From Acinetobacter corruptisaponis (GTDB taxonomy: Bacteria; Pseudomonadota; Gammaproteobacteria; Pseudomonadales; Moraxellaceae): a stretch of DNA of 64,000 nt. Position numbers and translations under genes: made by a program. The stretch is from the NCBI RefSeq assembly GCF_030053775.1, contig NZ_CP125669.1, forward strand, positions 3,405,962-3,469,961, in the 5' to 3' direction. The notes beneath the pieces are model-generated. The model was given only the letters and a program-made list of their open reading frames with translations, was not told the origin of the DNA and searched no databases. Positions 60,636-64,000 of this stretch are shown one piece after another (within the stretch, counting starts at the first letter, position 1; every line of letters begins with the position of its first letter).

Positions 60636-61811
60636 ATGGATTTACTTGAAAATTACTATAATGAATTATGTGAGCTGATTTATCAGATTCCCCTAAATAA
60701 AGATGGATGGTTTAACTTTTCCAAAGAATTACTTAAAATCTTGAATGTGTCTTATGTGCATATTCAGGCTATCGACTTTTCCTATAATGTATTGTCCTTT
60801 AGTAATGGTGTGGGATCACTGCCACTGGAGGCGTATGCCTCGGCTGAACTGGATTATCTGCGTTATCCAACTGAGGCAGACCCACGCTGGGGGAAATTTC
60901 TGGACCCTGAACGAAAGGGCTGGTATCAATGCCATACGCATGTACCTGAAGAATTTGTGGAAAATTCTGATTTATATCAGAAAATCCTTTTGCCTTATGG
61001 TCTAAGGTATGTGGCAACCCATGAACTGATTCTGGATGAAAAGCTATGCGTATTCTGGAGCGTGAGTACCTCACAGCAACGACAGCCACTGAATCCGCAG
61101 GAGTTGGAGTTTCTGGATCGCTTGTTGCCACATTTAAAGCGCATTGTCATGGCACAGCGGCATTTATATGAATTTTCCCTGGATAATATCGTTGGCTATA
61201 ACCTGATTGATAAACTGAACCAGCCGATTATGCTGTTGAATTTGTCTGGGCAGGTTGTACACAACAATCCAGTGATGCTTGGTTTCTTGGAAGAAAATGA
61301 ATGTGTGCAGGTCATTGATCAGCGATTGACTTTACCTGAAAAAGATCAGATTCAGTTTTTAGAAAAGCTTTATCAAATTGAGGAGGCATTTCGATACAAG
61401 CAAGCGCAATTGGAACAGTATAAGGACATAAAGTTTTCAATTACAGAAACAGAGCATAGCTTATTCTGCACAATCAATTTATTGGCTTCTGAAAAAGAAA
61501 TGTCATTTTTTGGTATTCGCCCCTTGGTGATGCTGAGTTTTGATGATGTGCCAATGGTATTAAGGGATGAACAAGAGAATAAGAAAAAATATCATTTAAA
61601 TCATCAATATTTGAAACAAACTTATAATCTGACTAAAAGGGAACTAGAGCTTTGTGACCTGTTTGTGAATGGCATGAATCTGGAACAGGTTGCAGAGCAA
61701 ATGGGGCTGACCAGAAGCTCAATACGCACCTATCTTAGAAATATCTTTGCAAAAATGCCTTGCAGTTCTCAGGTAGAGTTGATGCAGTTACTCATGAGTA
61801 TCCGTAGCTAA
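60636..61811 (+). CDS. LuxR-type transcriptional regulator, paralog 1 (391 aa)
   Basis: The last ~65 residues form a LuxR/GerE helix-turn-helix: YNLTKRELELCDLFVNGMNLEQVAEQMGLTRSSIRTYLRNIF. The N-terminal ~320 residues are a sensor of unknown ligand without phospho-acceptor receiver motifs or membrane helices (cytoplasmic); WFNFSKELLKILNVSYVHIQ is repeated in style in the neighbouring paralog. ATG 60636 lacks a good ribosome binding site. The protein may bind the palindromes described around it. Confidence 0.8.
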   Translation: MDLLENYYNELCELIYQIPLNKDGWFNFSKELLKILNVSYVHIQAIDFSYNVLSFSNGVGSLPLEAYASAELDYLRYPTEADPRWGKFLDPERKGWYQCHTHVPEEFVENSDLYQKILLPYGLRYVATHELILDEKLCVFWSVSTSQQRQPLNPQELEFLDRLLPHLKRIVMAQRHLYEFSLDNIVGYNLIDKLNQPIMLLNLSGQVVHNNPVMLGFLEENECVQVIDQRLTLPEKDQIQFLEKLYQIEEAFRYKQAQLEQYKDIKFSITETEHSLFCTINLLASEKEMSFFGIRPLVMLSFDDVPMVLRDEQENKKKYHLNHQYLKQTYNLTKRELELCDLFVNGMNLEQVAEQMGLTRSSIRTYLRNIFAKMPCSSQVELMQLLMSIRS

Positions 61812-61865
61812 TATTAAGCCAGAGTAGAATTTTATTTCAGCGAAAGCTTAAATTTTGCTTAAAAC

Positions 61866-61881
61866 ATCCTTAAATGAGGAT
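61866..61881. promoter_or_regulatory. ATCC-type palindrome upstream of the second LuxR-type gene
   Basis: ATCCTTA and TGAGGAT around AA, one mismatch, 65 bp before the start. Directly downstream the stretch TGACTCAGTTAGCAT recurs as TGATTCAGTTAGCAT before the lipoprotein gene, so the two promoters share more than the palindrome. Confidence 0.5.
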
Positions 61882-61945
61882 ATGTCTAGGTTGTGTGACT
61901 CAGTTAGCATGAATCTGTGTACGATTTAACTCGGGGGATACACGG

Positions 61946-63088
61946 ATGTTGGCTGAACAAGAAAATAAAGTGATTGGCATGATCTATGAGGCTGCCTTAA
62001 ACCCAGCTTTATGGCAGGATGTGTTGACGGAAATTGTTGATTTTACAGGAAGTACTACCGCGATTTTTACCGCAACAGACCAGTTAAGTCCGAATTATGA
62101 TTTTGTCTTTACCTACAATATACCGCCTGAAAGTATGCAGGCCTATCAGGATGAACAGGTCAAAGTACTGGATATGCGTTTACATGCACCTTATTGGGCA
62201 GAAAAAGCATTGGGCGATACTGTACTGAATACATTTGCACATTATGCTGCTATGCCTGTGGAAACAGATGAGTTTCTGTTTTATGAAAAATGTGCAAAAC
62301 CAACCAATGTCAGCCATGTGGCGGCAGTTTTGTTGGAGCGAAGTGCCTATAGTTGGGCGGTATTTGCGGTACATCGTTCGCCTCAACTAGATGAATATAG
62401 CGAACAGGAAGAAAAAATATTAAAGCGTTTAGGGGTACATTTACGCCGTGCATTACAGATTTATCGTCAGATCACGATATTACAGGAAGATAAGAAGAAT
62501 ATTTATCAAGTATTGGATCGTTTTAAAATAGGAGTAATCTTAATAAATCAGGATTATCGTTTATGCTATGCCAATGCAATTGTAAAGAAAGTATTTGAAC
62601 ATTCATCTATATTGGAACTTGATAAAAACAATAGTTTAAAGACCTTAAAAAATTTTCAGGAAAAATTAAATCAGCTTATTCGTAGTGCTTTGTTTGAGAA
62701 TGATGATCTGAATAATGAGGCGGGTGGGGTGCTCGCACTTTATGATGATAATGATAGCTCATTGATGCTCAGTATTTTACCTTTTTCAGAAACTGAGGCG
62801 CAGTATTATCAAAAACAGGCGATTATTTTTGTGACCCAAACTAATCAAGCACAATATTTAGCTAAAGATTATCTTGTCCAAAAATATAAACTGGCTAAAC
62901 GTGAACTGGAAGTATGTGATTTATTTGTCAATGGTTTGAGTCTTGAACAGATTGCTGAACACATGGATATTACTTATGGTTCCATTCGTGTCTATATTAA
63001 AAATATTTTTGCCAAAACGGGTTGTACTTCCCAAACTGAATTGATGCAGTTGTTGATGGGAGTAACGCTTGAGTTTGAGCATATTTAA
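61946..63088 (+). CDS. LuxR-type transcriptional regulator, paralog 2 (380 aa)
   Basis: C-terminal LuxR/GerE helix-turn-helix YKLAKRELEVCDLFVNGLSLEQIAEHMDITYGSIRVYIKNIF. It is strikingly close to that of the first regulator, including the ELE(L/V)CDLFVNG segment, so both probably read similar DNA. N-terminus MLAEQENKVIGMIYEAALNPALWQDVLTEIVDFTGS begins like many Acinetobacter LuxR-solo proteins with GAF/PAS-like sensors. No receiver or autoinducer domain seen. The CGGGGG before ATG 61946 is the probable ribosome binding site. About 135 bp separate it from paralog 1, with its own palindrome and terminator-free gap. Confidence 0.8.
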   Translation: MLAEQENKVIGMIYEAALNPALWQDVLTEIVDFTGSTTAIFTATDQLSPNYDFVFTYNIPPESMQAYQDEQVKVLDMRLHAPYWAEKALGDTVLNTFAHYAAMPVETDEFLFYEKCAKPTNVSHVAAVLLERSAYSWAVFAVHRSPQLDEYSEQEEKILKRLGVHLRRALQIYRQITILQEDKKNIYQVLDRFKIGVILINQDYRLCYANAIVKKVFEHSSILELDKNNSLKTLKNFQEKLNQLIRSALFENDDLNNEAGGVLALYDDNDSSLMLSILPFSETEAQYYQKQAIIFVTQTNQAQYLAKDYLVQKYKLAKRELEVCDLFVNGLSLEQIAEHMDITYGSIRVYIKNIFAKTGCTSQTELMQLLMGVTLEFEHI

Positions 63089-63119
63089 TTTCATCTGTTT
63101 TATTTAATTGTCTTAATTT

Positions 63120-63188
63120 TAAATCATTTGATAGACCTGTATTGGATAGCAGGGGGATCTGCTCATACTGAGTCTATCAAATGATTTA
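63120..63188. repeat. 69-bp inverted-repeat element
   Basis: AAATCATTTGATAGAC (63121-63136) and GTCTATCAAATGATTT (63172-63187) are perfect inverted arms of 16 bp (17 with the flanking T/A pair). An inner hairpin AGCAG/CTGCT (63148-63152, 63159-63163) lies in the loop. Its size and structure fit a small interspersed repeat or a strong processing hairpin between the second regulator and the lipoprotein gene. Confidence 0.75.
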
Positions 63189-63223
63189 TGCCTTGAGTTT
63201 ATCTTAAATTTTTATGATGTGAT

Positions 63224-63239
63224 ATTCCCATTTGGGAAT
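63224..63239. promoter_or_regulatory. ATTCC-type palindrome upstream of the lipoprotein gene
   Basis: ATTCCCA and TGGGAAT, perfect 7-bp arms around TT, 57 bp before ATG 63297. It shares with the 61866 site the downstream stretch TGATTCAGTTAGCAT. Confidence 0.55.
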
Positions 63240-63296
63240 GTCTATAAAGTATGTGATTCAGTTAGCATATTTATTAATATCTATAGGGGAAAATTT

Positions 63297-64000
63297 ATGA
63301 AACGTTCAATTTTATATACAGCAGTTTTTAGTGCTATGTTGATGGTGACAGGTTGTGGTGGAGGAGATGGTTCTTCAACAAGTGATGATAAGGGACAAAG
63401 TACACAGCTAGAAAAAACTCCAATCAAACAGAATCAGTTGTATGGTGCAAATATTGATGGAGTTTCATCTTATTATCTTGATGATGGTCAAAATCAGGTT
63501 TCCTATTTTCATGAGAATAATTTATGGCATGGTGTCGTAAAAAATAAGGAAGGAAAAACTAAATTCAGTTTTTCGGAGGATCTAACGGAATTTTTTGCAT
63601 TTAATGACAGAGAAAACCAGACTTTAAGAATTAAGCAAATAGATAACCAAACAATTTACCAGACGGTTATAGATTCTTTGGGTGTTACTATAGAATCTGT
63701 GGCTTATTTTCAGGAGGGCAACAAGTTTTTTATTGCACCCCTTAATGGAACTGAAATAGATAAAACTCAAAAAATAGATATTACTCAAGCTTACCAGCAA
63801 GGGGGGCAACAGGCACAAAATACAACAAATTATTCTGCAAGTGCGAAAGTAGCAAATGTTTTAAGCATGATTTCTAGTCAGGTGACTATAGCAACAGATA
63901 GTATGATTGCATCACGTAGCTTTACTTTTGCAAAAAAAGTAACTCATCCATGTGCATTATGGGGAGATGTTATTAAGAATGTTGGTGGAGCTTTTTTAAC
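63297..64000 (+). CDS. Putative lipoprotein, cut by the right window edge (at least 234 aa)
   Basis: The frame is open from ATG 63297 (GGGGAAAATTT upstream gives a fair ribosome binding site) to the window end without a stop. MKRSILYTAVFSAMLMVTGC is a lipoprotein signal with lipobox V-T-G-C (cysteine at 20), followed by GGGDGSSTSDD, a flexible linker with Asp at +4 or later. The visible mature part is Gln/Asn/Thr-rich and beta-like (SYYLDDGQNQVSYF, KTKFSFSEDL). A G6 run at 63801-63806 encodes QGGQQ. Family unknown; regulatory motifs link it to the LuxR-type genes. Confidence 0.7.
   Translation, partial: MKRSILYTAVFSAMLMVTGCGGGDGSSTSDDKGQSTQLEKTPIKQNQLYGANIDGVSSYYLDDGQNQVSYFHENNLWHGVVKNKEGKTKFSFSEDLTEFFAFNDRENQTLRIKQIDNQTIYQTVIDSLGVTIESVAYFQEGNKFFIAPLNGTEIDKTQKIDITQAYQQGGQQAQNTTNYSASAKVANVLSMISSQVTIATDSMIASRSFTFAKKVTHPCALWGDVIKNVGGAFL

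Noticed and set aside
1..64000. CRISPR arrays, rRNA operons and complete tRNA genes
   Set aside because: No regularly spaced direct repeats and no complete tRNA fold with T-loop GTTC-A-A were noticed; only the 3' tRNA-Ser fragment near 281 was found.

Overview
The window looks like an Acinetobacter chromosome. Support for this: low G+C, ATG/TTG-rich gene starts, a family 2A encapsulin/cysteine desulfurase/serine acetyltransferase/rhodanese set of the kind known from Acinetobacter baumannii, a cobalamin-dependent metH of the gammaproteobacterial type, short interspersed repeats, and tauABCD. This is an inference from gene content; no rRNA or complete tRNA gene is present to confirm it.

Layout. 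1-300: the tail of an integrated element (DUF1016-like nuclease C-terminus) ending at an 11-12 bp copy of a tRNA-Ser(UGA) 3' end followed by a terminator, i.e. a probable attachment-site junction. 790-21056: a 20-kb locus of seven exported proteins: three paralogous ~890-aa DUF11-type proteins, a 1361-aa multidomain adhesin-like protein with an in-frame G8 tract, a 165-aa mini-DUF11 protein, a 2030-aa protein that appears to end in an outer-membrane beta-barrel, and an OmpA-family peptidoglycan-binding protein. This reads as a dedicated cell-surface structure with its own anchor, and I do not recognise it as a characterised system. 21230-24087: ModE-like operator, modBC without modA, and a chromate-type transporter.

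24229-31431 (minus strand): a GntR/HutC regulator, an adenylylsulfate-reductase-like flavoprotein, an 8-Cys ferredoxin, a sulfonate/nitrate-type ABC transporter, a HEAT-repeat protein and a DUF971 protein, which together look like one redox-coupled uptake module of unknown substrate. 31911-32834: an SDR-type enzyme. 33044-37672 (minus): the encapsulin sulfur-storage cluster (shell, cargo cysteine desulfurase, serine O-acetyltransferase, rhodanese), divergent from tauABCD (38078-41656). 41760-47409: AraC regulator, neutral ceramidase-like enzyme, sugar-lactone oxidase and a PLP racemase/aldolase-fold enzyme. Two diverged, inverted copies of a ~230-260 bp repeat (31620-31880 and 45978-46206) flank the sulfur/ceramidase block.

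47469-58927: mostly housekeeping or accessory single genes (UspA, a MITE-like element, DUF2505, peptide deformylase, a cytosine methyltransferase fused to an HpaII-like endonuclease, metH, a Pho-box-rich promoter and a Pit phosphate transporter). 59035-64000: an exported beta-barrel-like protein, two paralogous LuxR-type regulators and a lipoprotein cut by the window end. Each of these genes is preceded by a short palindrome of the ATTCC(N)nGGAAT type, suggesting a small self-contained regulon.

Assimilation of sulfur is the unifying theme of the middle third: uptake of organosulfur compounds, release of sulfite by TauD, cysteine synthesis (serine acetyltransferase), and storage of sulfur by the desulfurase inside the encapsulin shell.
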